DNA from: Herminiimonas sp. KBW02
Lineage (GTDB): Bacteria > Pseudomonadota > Gammaproteobacteria > Burkholderiales > Burkholderiaceae_D
NCBI RefSeq assembly: GCF_003852535.1
Contig: NZ_QAJP01000010.1
Span: forward strand, 62,001 to 126,000
DNA: 64,000 nt
Direction of reading: 5' to 3'
Both the position numbers and the translations under genes were made by a program. A model generated the notes under the pieces. That model saw only the letters and a program-made list of their open reading frames with translations. It did not search any database and was not told the origin of the DNA. This document shows, piece after piece, positions 44,934-53,928 of the stretch (its first letter is position 1; every line of letters begins with the position of its first letter).

Positions 44934-45009
44934 TTCACCGTCATCACCCTGGCTCAATGACCAACAGCACCCTGTTGCCGTCATTGGGCCACATCACGGA
45001 CTAACGAAT

Positions 45010-45531
45010 ATGAATCCATCAGAAACTTCCGCAGACGAAGAGAGGGAGCACTCTCGCGCTGTGATTACCATCCGTAACGCCGAAATACTGGTTGCCATTA
45101 CCCTCGGCGTTGTATCCCTGATTACCATCTGGAGCAACTATCAATTAGGTGCAGGCTGGAGCTCATACGGCCCTGACGCCGGCTACTTCCCGCTGCGACT
45201 GGGTGTCGTCATCCTGTTAGCCAGCATCGTTGTACTGGTTCACGCGATACGTGACAACGACCAGACCGCCTTCCTTGAAATTGCACAGGCGCGCCTGGTG
45301 GCTGTCATCCTGTTGCCATTGATCGCCTTTGTATTTGCAATCGCCTATCTCGGCATTTACGTTGCGTCTGTCATCTTCATCGCAGCCTTCATGCTCTTCC
45401 TCGGCAAGTTCCCTTGGTGGAAAGCGGCCAGTGTCTCCATCATCATGATGCTGGTGTTCTTTTTTGTTTTTGAAATCCAGTTCAAGGTGCCGCTGCCCAA
45501 GGGTCCGATTGAAAACTGGCTAGGCTTCTGA
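45010..45531 (+). CDS. Tripartite tricarboxylate transporter TctB-like small subunit (second set)
   Basis: A 173-residue membrane protein with about four helices after a charged 30-residue N-terminus (EEREHSRAVITIRNAEILV). The GPDAGYFPLRLGVVILLAS segment is the TctB signature. It lies 76 bases behind the receptor gene and ten before tctA; no strong terminator is seen between receptor and permease, unlike the first tct operon. Confidence 0.87.
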   Translation: MNPSETSADEEREHSRAVITIRNAEILVAITLGVVSLITIWSNYQLGAGWSSYGPDAGYFPLRLGVVILLASIVVLVHAIRDNDQTAFLEIAQARLVAVILLPLIAFVFAIAYLGIYVASVIFIAAFMLFLGKFPWWKAASVSIIMMLVFFFVFEIQFKVPLPKGPIENWLGF

Positions 45532-45540
45532 GGAAAAATC

Positions 45541-47049
45541 ATGGAAGAAATTAACTCACTCATGACGGGCTTCGGCCACGTCCTCAGCTGGCACAATATT
45601 GCGCTGATGTTCATCGGCATCCTGCTTGGCATCGTGGTCGGCGTGCTCCCTGGTCTGGGCGGGCCGAACGGCGTCGCCATTCTGTTGCCACTGACCTTCT
45701 CGATGAACCCGACCTCGGCCATCATCCTGCTCTCCTGCATTTACTGGGGCGCACTATTCGGCGGCGCCATCACCTCCATCCTGTTCAATATACCGGGGGA
45801 GGCGTGGTCAGTGGCCACCACCTTCGACGGTTATCCACTGGCGCAACAGGGCAAGGCCGGACAAGCGCTGACATCTGCTTTCACCGGTTCCTGCATCGGT
45901 GCATTGTTTGGCGTCATCGTCATCACCTTCCTCGCTCCGGTGGTTGCGAAATTCGCCTTGCGTTTCGGCCCGCCGGAATTCTTCGCTGTCTACTTCCTGA
46001 CCTTCTGCAGCTTCATCGGCATGGGCAAGGAGCCAAAAGCGAAGATCATCATTTCGATGTGCGTCGGCTTCATGCTGGCTGCAGTCGGTATGGATACGGT
46101 ATCCGGACAGTTGCGCATGACTTACGACATGCCTGATCTGTTGCGCGGCTTCGACTTCCTGGTTGCGGTGATTGGCTTGTTTGGCGTCAGCGAAATCCTG
46201 ATCACGATGGAAGAAGGCCTGGCCTTCAAGGGCAAGAAAGCCGCCATCGATCTGAAGATCGTGTTCAAAACATGGGCACAGATGCCACGCTACTGGATGA
46301 CCCTGCTGCGCTCGTCGGTGATCGGTTGCTGGCTGGGTATCACTCCCGGCGGTGCGGTTGCTGCGTCCTTCATGGGTTACGGCATGGCGAAGAAGTTGTC
46401 GCGCGATTCGGCATCCTTCGGCAAAGGCAATATGGAAGGCGTACTGGCACCGGAAACTGCAGCACATGCAGCAGGTACTAGCGCACTCCTGCCTATGCTG
46501 GCGCTCGGCATCCCTGGTTCAGCAACTGCCGCAGTTCTGCTCGGCGGCCTGATGATCTGGGGCTTGCAACCAGGCCCTATGCTGTTCGTCGAACAGAAAG
46601 ACTTTGTCTGGAGCCTGATCGCCAGCATGTACCTCGGCAACATCGTCGGCTTGCTGGTAGTGCTGAGTACGGTACCGGTGTTCGCAGCGATCCTGCGCAT
46701 TCCGTTCTCCATCATTGCGCCATCCATCATGGTGATCTGTGCCATCGGCGCTTATACCGTACACAGTGCCGAATTCGATATCTGGCTGATGGTGGTCTTT
46801 GGTGTAATCGGCTACATCTTCAAGAAATTGCAGTATCCATTGGCACCGCTGGTGCTGGCACTGGTACTCGGCGATCGCGCAGAAGATGCATTCCGTCAAA
46901 CCATGGTTGGCTCCAAAGGCGCGCTCGGCGTGTTCTGGGGCAGCGGCCTGGTCGGCACCGTAATGACGCTGGCTGTCATCGCACTGATCTGGCCTATCAT
47001 CAGCAGCCTGATCAACAACTTCCGTCAAGCCAGTCAAAAGCCAGCCTGA
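45541..47049 (+). CDS. Tripartite tricarboxylate transporter TctA-like large permease (second set)
   Basis: A 502-residue permease with the signature GVLPGLGGPNGVAILLP near 36 and the internally repeated GITPGGAVAASFMGYGMAKK near 265. It ends an operon closed by a strong bidirectional terminator. It is a clear paralogue of the permease at 3664-5166 but diverged, so the two systems most likely serve different acids. Confidence 0.92.
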   Translation: MEEINSLMTGFGHVLSWHNIALMFIGILLGIVVGVLPGLGGPNGVAILLPLTFSMNPTSAIILLSCIYWGALFGGAITSILFNIPGEAWSVATTFDGYPLAQQGKAGQALTSAFTGSCIGALFGVIVITFLAPVVAKFALRFGPPEFFAVYFLTFCSFIGMGKEPKAKIIISMCVGFMLAAVGMDTVSGQLRMTYDMPDLLRGFDFLVAVIGLFGVSEILITMEEGLAFKGKKAAIDLKIVFKTWAQMPRYWMTLLRSSVIGCWLGITPGGAVAASFMGYGMAKKLSRDSASFGKGNMEGVLAPETAAHAAGTSALLPMLALGIPGSATAAVLLGGLMIWGLQPGPMLFVEQKDFVWSLIASMYLGNIVGLLVVLSTVPVFAAILRIPFSIIAPSIMVICAIGAYTVHSAEFDIWLMVVFGVIGYIFKKLQYPLAPLVLALVLGDRAEDAFRQTMVGSKGALGVFWGSGLVGTVMTLAVIALIWPIISSLINNFRQASQKPA

Positions 47050-47059
47050 TAGATGTGCG

Positions 47060-47118
47060 TTGGATGGGTATCTGCCCATCCAAAACAAAAAGCCTGGAGA
47101 GTAATCTCCAGGCTTTTT
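47060..47118. terminator. Double hairpin terminator between tctA and gntR
   Basis: TTGGATGGG/CCCATCCAA (47060-47083) is followed by a 14-bp perfect stem from AAAAAGCCTGGAGA (47087-47100) and its complement (47105-47118), with A run before and T run after. It can end transcription from both convergent genes. Confidence 0.88.
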
Positions 47119-47177
47119 TCTTTTACGCCGCCTGTTAAATGCAGCGCTAGTTCAACATCCGTTTATGAAACGCTTAG

Positions 47178-47894
47178 TTACGCAGCTTTACCATTCGCAG
47201 CACGCAAGTCAGCCATGACTGAATCACGCTTGTCCAGCAAATGCTGACGCAGGATACCTGCCAGACGTTTGCCGTCGCGCGCTTCCAGCGCCTGTATCAT
47301 TTCGTCATGCTCGTGTATTGCGCGATCCCACTTCTCTTCTTTAAAGTTTGATTTAAAGCGCAGGGCCAGCAAACGACGATTCACCGACAAATAGATCTGG
47401 CGCAGCATCGAATTGCGTGCGGCTTCATTGATCTTGTTATGAATCGTCTGGTTGCGGCTGTAGTAACCGGGCAAGTCATTCTGTGCACGGCACACCAGCA
47501 TGGCCTGATGCAAGGCTTTGATGTCGGCGATCTCTGCCGGCGAGATGCGCTCTGCAGCCAGTTCACCTGACAAGGCTTCCAGACCGCTCATCATTTCAAA
47601 TGCTTCCCAGATTTCAGTGTCGTTCATCTTCGAGACAAAGGCACCGCGATTCGGCACGATGTCGATCAAGCCCTCAGATGCCAGCACCTTCATCGCTTCA
47701 CGCAAAGGTGTACGCGAGATACCGAGTCGTTCGCACACTTCGCGCTCATTCAGTTTCATGCCCGGCGTCAGCACGCCTTCAATGATCAGCCGCTGCAAAT
47801 GCTCAACCACTGCATCGTGCAAACGCTGACGTTCCATTCTGGGCAAATCAGGGCTGTTCATCTTTGCATCACCATCCATCAATGTATTTTGCAT
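47178..47894 (-). CDS. GntR-family (FCD-type) regulator
   Basis: A 238-residue regulator with an N-terminal winged helix (LTPGMKLNEREVCERLGISRTPLREAMKVLASEGL, about 40-75) and an all-helical FCD ligand domain (about 95-225) whose Asp/His residues can bind a metal and a carboxylate. It is convergent with the tct operon and divergent from the aminotransferase gene. The first ATG lies inside the proposed operator 47886-47901; ATGs at 47879 and 47861 are alternatives. Three similar sites suggest it controls the aldolase, tct, its own gene and the aminotransferase. Confidence 0.88.
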   Translation of the reverse strand: MQNTLMDGDAKMNSPDLPRMERQRLHDAVVEHLQRLIIEGVLTPGMKLNEREVCERLGISRTPLREAMKVLASEGLIDIVPNRGAFVSKMNDTEIWEAFEMMSGLEALSGELAAERISPAEIADIKALHQAMLVCRAQNDLPGYYSRNQTIHNKINEAARNSMLRQIYLSVNRRLLALRFKSNFKEEKWDRAIHEHDEMIQALEARDGKRLAGILRQHLLDKRDSVMADLRAANGKAA

Positions 47895-47901
47895 ACGAAG
47901 T
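47886..47901. promoter_or_regulatory. GntR-type operator, site 2 (at the regulator's own start)
   Basis: ATTTTG-CATA-CGAAGT, an imperfect variant of the island's site; its centre is the reverse complement of the TATG in site 3. Overlap with the first codon of the regulator gene suggests autorepression. Confidence 0.6.
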
Positions 47902-48141
47902 CCAAATAAATTTAACTCTATTTTAATCTAATTGTGTCTATGGTGACGCAGCGCGCCATATAGCCAGGCAATAAAAACGATATATCAGCAAACGCTAGCC
48001 AAAGCCAATGCCAGAAAAGGCTGGCGCGCCACAGACAAAGTGATTCTGCGTAGCTACTCCGACAACACAAATCTCACCCTCAGCAAAATAGTCACGTTTA
48101 CCTGCAAAAGGCTTTACTAATCAAAAACCCTCTGCTAGAGT

Positions 48142-48157
48142 ATTTTGTATGCAATAT
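48142..48157. promoter_or_regulatory. GntR-type operator, site 3 (before aminotransferase)
   Basis: ATTTTG-TATG-CAATAT, 34 bases before the aminotransferase start, differs from site 1 in two positions. Confidence 0.7.
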
Positions 48158-48190
48158 TCAATTGACGCGTAGTTTCCTTAGGAGAATGAA

Positions 48191-49408
48191 ATGTTGAAGT
48201 TAGACTTCCACCCAGCAGGCCGCCATTTCTTGCAAATTCCAGGTCCTAGCCCGGTGCCAGACCGCATTCTGCGTGCGATGAGCCTCCCGACCATCGACCA
48301 CCGCGGCCCTGAATTCGGTGCGCTGGGATTGCAAGTTCTGTCCGGCATTCAAAAGATTTTCAAAACCACCCAGCCTGTTGTGATCTACCCTGCCTCCGGT
48401 ACCGGCGCATGGGAAGCAGCACTGACCAATACCCTCAGCCCTGGCGACACCGTACTGATGTATGAAACCGGCCACTTCGCTACGCTGTGGAAAAAAATGG
48501 CGGAAGCACTCGGCCTCAAACCTGAATTCATTGGCTTGCCTGGCATAGAAGGCTGGCGTCGCGGCGTTCAGGCCGATGCGATCGAAGCGCGCCTGCGCGC
48601 CGATACCGGCCACGCCATCAAAGCGGTTTGCGTCGTGCATAACGAAACCTCGACCGGCGTAACGTCCAATATCGCAGCAGTACGTAAAGCTATCGATGCA
48701 GCAAAGCACCCTGCACTGCTGCTGGTAGACACCATCTCCGGCCTCGCCGCCGCTGACTATCGTCACGATGAATGGGGCGTCGATGTCACCGTCTCCGGCT
48801 CGCAAAAAGGTTTGATGCTGCCACCAGGCATCAGCTTCAATGCCATCTCGAAAAAAGCGATTGAAGCCAGCAAAACCGCCAAACTGCCGCGCGCATTCTG
48901 GGGCTGGACTGAAATCATCGAGATGAACAAAACCGGCTACTGGCCATACACACCGAACACCAATCTGTTGTACGGCCTGAACGAAGCACTCGACATGATT
49001 CTGGAAGAAGGTCTGGACAATGTATTTGCACGTCATGACCGCCTGTCCGCAGCATGCCGCCTGGCAGTCAATGCCTGGGGCCTGGAAGTGCAATGCGCCG
49101 ATCCGACTGTGTACTCACCTATCCTGACCGGCGTCATGACACCGGAAGGCTTCGACGCTGATGCGATCCGTAAAACCATCTACGAGCGCTTCAATATGTC
49201 GCTGGGTACCGGCCTCGGCAAGATGAAAGGACGCATGTTCCGTATCGGCCATCTGGGTGAAGCGAATGACCTGAGCCTGATGGCGACACTGGCTGGGTGT
49301 GAAATGGGTCTGAAAATCGCAGGCGTCAAACTGGCGGGCAGCGGTGTAGGCGCGGCGATGGAATACCTGGCTGAACAAAAAATCCCGCCGCTGAAAATCG
49401 CAGCGTGA
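48191..49408 (+). CDS. Class V aminotransferase, serine/aspartate-glyoxylate type
   Basis: A 405-residue fold-type I PLP enzyme. IPGPSPVPDRILRAMSLPTIDHRGPEF is the family opening; YPASGTGAWEAAL binds the phosphate; VVHNETSTGV, LLVDTISG with the pyridine-binding Asp and VSGSQKGLMLPPG with the PLP Lys follow; the C-terminal MFRIGHLGEAND is also typical. These enzymes convert glyoxylate to glycine with serine, alanine or aspartate as donor; the donor cannot be decided here. AGGAG stands before the ATG, and a GntR-type site lies just upstream. Confidence 0.88.
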   Translation: MLKLDFHPAGRHFLQIPGPSPVPDRILRAMSLPTIDHRGPEFGALGLQVLSGIQKIFKTTQPVVIYPASGTGAWEAALTNTLSPGDTVLMYETGHFATLWKKMAEALGLKPEFIGLPGIEGWRRGVQADAIEARLRADTGHAIKAVCVVHNETSTGVTSNIAAVRKAIDAAKHPALLLVDTISGLAAADYRHDEWGVDVTVSGSQKGLMLPPGISFNAISKKAIEASKTAKLPRAFWGWTEIIEMNKTGYWPYTPNTNLLYGLNEALDMILEEGLDNVFARHDRLSAACRLAVNAWGLEVQCADPTVYSPILTGVMTPEGFDADAIRKTIYERFNMSLGTGLGKMKGRMFRIGHLGEANDLSLMATLAGCEMGLKIAGVKLAGSGVGAAMEYLAEQKIPPLKIAA

Positions 49409-49619
49409 TTCAACTGTCACGGAAATGAACTTCCATGCTTGCACAACAGCACATCGTTAGCAGGCTGCATTACAGATACAGGCTTGCCCGGCAGGGTAAG
49501 TCTGTATCGCATCCTTTCGCCATGGAACTCTCCGCTGGCAGGTTTTACAGATGTAAGCACAGCAACAAAGTACAGCACTACCAGAATACTTATCTGCTCC
49601 AGAAAAGGACAACCCGAAC

Positions 49620-52600
49620 ATGCTCGTCAAGCCTATCCACTTCGTTCCTGTAAGCGGCAGTAGTCCTAGTCCGCTGGCCAGCCGTTTGCGCAAGGAATTG
49701 CGAGGCGACGTATTGTTCAGCAAGGCGGATCGCGGGCGTTACGCCACCGACGCATCCATCTATCAAATCATGCCGATAGGCGTGGTCGTGCCGCGCGATC
49801 AGGATGACCTGCTGCTTGCCCTCGACATCGCACGCTCGGAAAAAACACCTATCCTCGCGCGTGGCGGCGGTACCAGCCAGTGCGGCCAGACCGTGGGCGA
49901 AGCGCTGGTCATCGACAACAGCAAATGGCTCAACAATGTCATCGACTTCGATCCGATCGCACGCACCGTCACCGTCGAGCCGGGTATCGTGCTCGATCAT
50001 TTGAATGCGTGGCTCAAACCGCATAACCTGTGGTTCCCGGTCGATGTCTCAACTGCAGCGCAATGCACGATAGGCGGCATGGCTGGCAATAACTCTTGCG
50101 GTTCGCGCTCGATTGAATACGGCAATATGGTGCACAACGTGCTGGCTATCGATGCGGTACTCGCCGATGGTACGCAAGGTCGCTTCGAAACACTGGAAAA
50201 GATGGCGAACAACGCGCGCCTGCAGGAGATTACACGTGGTCTGCGCAGTATTGCCCTGCGCGAGCAGGATGAAATTATCGAACGCGTACCCAAGGTATTG
50301 CGTCGCGTCGGTGGCTATAACATCGACTTGTTTGACTGCCAGAACCCACGCGCGTACACCGATGACGGCAGCGCCAATCTGGCGCACATCCTGGTCGGTT
50401 CCGAAGGCACGCTGGCATACAGCCGCCAACTGAAGCTCAAGCTGGTGCCACTGCCTAAACACAAGGTACTCGGCGTCATCAACTTCCCGACCTTTTACCA
50501 GGCGATGGATGCCGCACAGCACATCGTCAAGCTGCTGCCTACCGCAGTTGAACTGGTCGACAGCACCATGATCAAGCTGTCGCTGAATAATCCGGCCTTC
50601 CGTCCTGTAATAGAGAAAGCACTGGTCGGCACGCCGGAAGCGATCCTGCTGGTGGAGTTTTCAGGTGACGACAAAGCGGCATTGGTAGAGCGCCTGTCCG
50701 CATTGTCCGACCTGATGAGTGATCTGAGTCTGCCGGGTTCGGTCGTCGATATGGTTGATGCCGGTGAACAAAAATCATTGTGGGATGTGCGCAAGGCCGG
50801 ACTGAATATCATGATGAGCATGAAGGGCGACGGCAAGCCGGTTTCCTTCATCGAAGATTGCGCAGTGCCCCTGGTGCACCTGGCGGAATACACCAGCCGC
50901 CTCACCGAAGTCTTCCACAAATACCATACCGAAGGCACCTGGTATGCACATGCCAGCGTCGGTACGCTGCACGTACGTCCTATCCTCGACATGCGTCGCA
51001 ATGGCGCGGCCGACATGCGCCAGATCGCGGAAGAAGCATCAGCGCTGGTACGCGAATACAAAGGTGCATACTCCGGCGAACACGGCGACGGCTTGTGCCG
51101 CGGCGAATGGGTGTCCTGGCAATACGGTCCGAAGATCAATCAGGCCTTCAGCGAAATCAAGGACTTGTTCGATCCGGAAAATCGCTACAATCCGGACAAG
51201 ATCGTACGACCGCCGAAGATGGATGAGAAAAGTAATTTCCGCTTTGCGCCCGGCTATCGCGAACTGCCGCTCAAGACACAAATGGATTGGTCAGACTGGG
51301 ACGTCACGCGCGATCCGGCCAGCGGCGTGGAAACTGCACCTGGCACCGGCGATGACCGCACCGGCGGTTTGGCCAAGGCGGTAGAGATGTGTAACAACAA
51401 TGGTCACTGCCGCAAATTCGATGCAGATACCATGTGCCCCAGCTATCGCATCACCAAGGATGAACGTCACGTTACGCGTGGTCGCGCCAATACCTTGCGT
51501 CTTGCGATCTCCGGCCAACTGGGCGACGACGGACTGGCCAGCGCAGAAGTCAAGGAAGTGCTCGACCTGTGCGTCTCCTGCAAAGGTTGCAAACGCGATT
51601 GCCCGACCGGCGTCGACATGGCAAAGGTCAAGATAGAAGCACGCGCCGCCTGGGCCAGCCGTCATGGCAGCACGCTGCGTGAAAAAATGGTGGCCTTCAT
51701 GCCGCGCTACGCGCCGTATGCCAGTCGCATCGGCGGCTTGCTGGCGGTGGGCGACAGATTACCGCTGATCTCAGGCTGGCTGAAGAAGAGTCTTGGGTTG
51801 GCACCGCAACGCGCCTTCCCGCGCTTCCGCACCTCATTCCTGTCGCAACTCGGCGCCCGCAGCAAGACCGCGGGTGGTACCAAGGAAGTACTGCTGTTTG
51901 TCGATACCTTCAACAATTACATGGAACCGGAAAACGCTCGTGCCGCACAGGCAGTGCTGGAAGCAGCAGGCTACACCGTGCATTTCAATGTAAAAGAAGA
52001 CGAACGCCCGCTCTGTTGTGGTCGTACTTATCTGTCCGCCGGCCTGGTCGATCAGGCAAAACAGGAAGCACGGCGCACACTCGATGCCTTGATGCCCTAC
52101 ATCAATCGCGGCGTCGCCGTGGTTGGTCTGGAACCATCCTGCCTGTTATCGCTGCGCGATGAATTCCTCAGCTATGGCTATGGTGAAGAAGCGAAAAAGC
52201 TCGCGAGCATGGCCTGGCTGTTTGAAGAATTCCTCGTCAATGAAAAAGCGGCCGGACGACTGCAACTGGATCTGAAACCGCTGGCGGTCAGCAAGGCTAT
52301 GGTGCACGGACACTGCCATCAGAAAGCATTCAATGCCGTGCGTCCGGTGCAAACCGTGTTGCAATGGATACCGCAACTCGATGTCGCACTGATCGAATCA
52401 TCCTGTTGCGGCATGGCCGGCAGCTTCGGTTATGAAGCCGAGCATTACGAGGCATCACAGGCCATGGGTGAGCTCAAGCTATTCCCGGCAATACGTGCAG
52501 CAGAGGAAAATACGCTGTTCGTCGCTGACGGCACCAGCTGCCGCCATCAAATTGCCGACGGGACACAGGAAAACGCGATGCACGTCGCCCGTGTACTGGC

Positions 52601-52622
52601 AGATTCCTTGCGTACACACTAA
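49620..52622 (+). CDS. FAD- and FeS-containing D-2-hydroxyacid dehydrogenase (YdiJ/D-2-hydroxyglutarate dehydrogenase-like)
   Basis: A 1000-residue fusion. The N-terminal FAD_binding_4 domain (about 30-270) has ILARGGGTSQCGQTVG and GGMAGNNSCGSRSIEYGN; a FAD-linked oxidase C-domain follows (to about 530, YSGEHGDGLCRGEW); then ferredoxin-like clusters CNNNGHC and CVSCKGCKRDCPTGVD near 590-670, and two CCG half-motifs (LCCGRTYLSAG and SSCCGMAGSFGYE). YdiJ-type enzymes oxidise D-2-hydroxyglutarate or related acids with transfer to the quinone pool or another acceptor. The cluster suggests a hydroxyacid linked to glyoxylate or serine metabolism. Confidence 0.85.
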   Translation: MLVKPIHFVPVSGSSPSPLASRLRKELRGDVLFSKADRGRYATDASIYQIMPIGVVVPRDQDDLLLALDIARSEKTPILARGGGTSQCGQTVGEALVIDNSKWLNNVIDFDPIARTVTVEPGIVLDHLNAWLKPHNLWFPVDVSTAAQCTIGGMAGNNSCGSRSIEYGNMVHNVLAIDAVLADGTQGRFETLEKMANNARLQEITRGLRSIALREQDEIIERVPKVLRRVGGYNIDLFDCQNPRAYTDDGSANLAHILVGSEGTLAYSRQLKLKLVPLPKHKVLGVINFPTFYQAMDAAQHIVKLLPTAVELVDSTMIKLSLNNPAFRPVIEKALVGTPEAILLVEFSGDDKAALVERLSALSDLMSDLSLPGSVVDMVDAGEQKSLWDVRKAGLNIMMSMKGDGKPVSFIEDCAVPLVHLAEYTSRLTEVFHKYHTEGTWYAHASVGTLHVRPILDMRRNGAADMRQIAEEASALVREYKGAYSGEHGDGLCRGEWVSWQYGPKINQAFSEIKDLFDPENRYNPDKIVRPPKMDEKSNFRFAPGYRELPLKTQMDWSDWDVTRDPASGVETAPGTGDDRTGGLAKAVEMCNNNGHCRKFDADTMCPSYRITKDERHVTRGRANTLRLAISGQLGDDGLASAEVKEVLDLCVSCKGCKRDCPTGVDMAKVKIEARAAWASRHGSTLREKMVAFMPRYAPYASRIGGLLAVGDRLPLISGWLKKSLGLAPQRAFPRFRTSFLSQLGARSKTAGGTKEVLLFVDTFNNYMEPENARAAQAVLEAAGYTVHFNVKEDERPLCCGRTYLSAGLVDQAKQEARRTLDALMPYINRGVAVVGLEPSCLLSLRDEFLSYGYGEEAKKLASMAWLFEEFLVNEKAAGRLQLDLKPLAVSKAMVHGHCHQKAFNAVRPVQTVLQWIPQLDVALIESSCCGMAGSFGYEAEHYEASQAMGELKLFPAIRAAEENTLFVADGTSCRHQIADGTQENAMHVARVLADSLRTH

Positions 52623-52652
52623 GCTCGCTTCAATCTAATTACATCCGTCAAC

Positions 52653-52688
52653 AAAGGCCCATCCGGTTTCCGGGTAGGCCTTTTTTTT
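52653..52688 (+). terminator. Intrinsic terminator after the flavoprotein gene
   Basis: AAAGGCC (52653-52659) pairs with GGCCTTT (52677-52683) around a second inner stem (CCGG/CCGG) and is followed by a run of eight T. Confidence 0.85.
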
Positions 52689-52799
52689 ATATCATGCTGA
52701 TAAGAAAGCCGGCTACGGCAGGAACCAATCCGGCTCTTGCAACTCCGACAAATATAAACAGGCGAGATCTGCCGCTTTGGAAAAATTAATCCACCTCCT

Positions 52800-52840
52800 T
52801 TGACATGGATCAAGCAAGGGCTTTACCGTCGTCCTAGAAT
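52800..52840 (+). promoter_or_regulatory. FNR/ANR-type box with -10 element before uspA-like gene
   Basis: TTGACATGGATCAA (52800-52813) fits the FNR consensus TTGAT-N4-ATCAA with one change. TAGAAT (52835-52840) is a good -10. The box centre then falls near -41 from the expected start point, the class II position for FNR activation. Confidence 0.7.
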
Positions 52841-52880
52841 CAGAATGAGCACCTCCCCCTACACAGCGAAGGAGTACATC

Positions 52881-53324
52881 ATGTTCAAAAAAATCCTCAT
52901 CCCTACCGACGGTTCAGCACTATCCGACAAAGCCGTCGATGCCGCCATCGAGTTTGCGCAGAAAATGGGTAGCGAACTACTCGTACTATCGGTCGCCGAG
53001 CCTTATGTATACATGGGTCTGATGGAAGGAGCAGGTGTATTCCCGACCGATCCGGCCATGTATGACGACAAGGTCAAGGAACTGGCGCAAAAGCATCTGG
53101 ACAAGGTTGAAGCCGCCACGCGCAACAAGGGCATCAGCTGCCAAACCATGGTAGCGGTCGGACTCAGTCCTTATGAAGAAATCGTACGCGTTGCAGAAGA
53201 GCAAAAATGCGACGCCATCTTCATGGCCTCACATGGCCGCAAAGGTTTGAACAAACTCTTTATCGGTAGCGAAACGCAAAAAGTGCTCGCCCATACCACC
53301 CTGCCAGTACTGGTTCTGCGCTAA
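52881..53324 (+). CDS. Universal stress protein, UspA family
   Basis: A 147-residue single Usp domain: FKKILIPTDGSALSDKAV at the start, then the ATP-binding-type signature ASHGRKGLNKLFIGSETQKVLAHTTLPVLVL near the end (G-2x-G-9x-GS). The ATG at 52881 has GAAGGAG before it. An FNR-type box in the promoter suggests induction at low oxygen, as known for several Usp proteins of proteobacteria. It is monocistronic, behind a strong terminator. Confidence 0.9.
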   Translation: MFKKILIPTDGSALSDKAVDAAIEFAQKMGSELLVLSVAEPYVYMGLMEGAGVFPTDPAMYDDKVKELAQKHLDKVEAATRNKGISCQTMVAVGLSPYEEIVRVAEEQKCDAIFMASHGRKGLNKLFIGSETQKVLAHTTLPVLVLR

Positions 53325-53530
53325 AACGCGCCGCCGCAACTCATCCGGGGCGACACTCGTCGCCCCTGTCATTTCCGGTCGCGATAGCCGACCCGGCTGA
53401 TTTTGTCCCCGTGGTATCATTGCGCTTCGAAAAAATGCACAGGATACAAGCGTATCCCCCTCTGCCAGCCAGATCGCATCTCACCTTTTTCACCCTGATC
53501 GTCGTCATCTAGCCCAGAACGGAATTAGCC

Positions 53531-53905
53531 ATGCGGATACAAACTTTCCTGCTCAGCTGCGCCCTTGCCCTTGTGACATTAACGGCACAGGCATTCGATC
53601 GTCCATTTCCGGATACCGTGAAACGCGGCGTGATGACACCGGCGAACTATCCGGCCATCATCATCGATGAAAAGACACGTACCTTATCAGCGGGTGCCCG
53701 CATCTGGAATCAGGACAATATGATAGAGATGCCATCCGCCTTGCGCGGTAGCGACTTCGCTGTGAACTACACCGAAAGCGATACCGGCGACATCGATCGC
53801 ATCTGGATACTCACCGCTGACGAAGCGAAAAAAACATTGCCGCTGTTGCCAGTGAAGCCGGCACCAGTCAAACCACTGCCGGCACCGGTAAGCACGACCA
53901 AATAA
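53531..53905 (+). CDS. Hypothetical exported protein (124 aa)
   Basis: Signal peptide (ALALVTLTAQAF) followed by about 75 residues of likely beta structure (PAIIIDEKTRTLSAGARIWNQDN) and a short tail with repeated Pro-Val-Lys-Pro/Leu-Pro units. Such small secreted proteins are usual beside miaB in Burkholderiales, but no function is known to me. The miaB start is 23 bases further on, so the two may be cotranscribed. Confidence 0.72.
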   Translation: MRIQTFLLSCALALVTLTAQAFDRPFPDTVKRGVMTPANYPAIIIDEKTRTLSAGARIWNQDNMIEMPSALRGSDFAVNYTESDTGDIDRIWILTADEAKKTLPLLPVKPAPVKPLPAPVSTTK

Positions 53906-53928
53906 GTAAACGTTAGATAAGCCACACC

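Noticed and set aside
43890-44984. Minus-strand open frame opposite the second tctC
   Set aside because: Antisense to a complete Bug-type receptor with signal peptide and ribosome site.
53347-53366. GGGGCGA/TCGCCCC hairpin after the universal stress gene as terminator
   Set aside because: The 7-bp stem is clear but no T run follows; it could be a stabilising stem, so it is not listed as a terminator.
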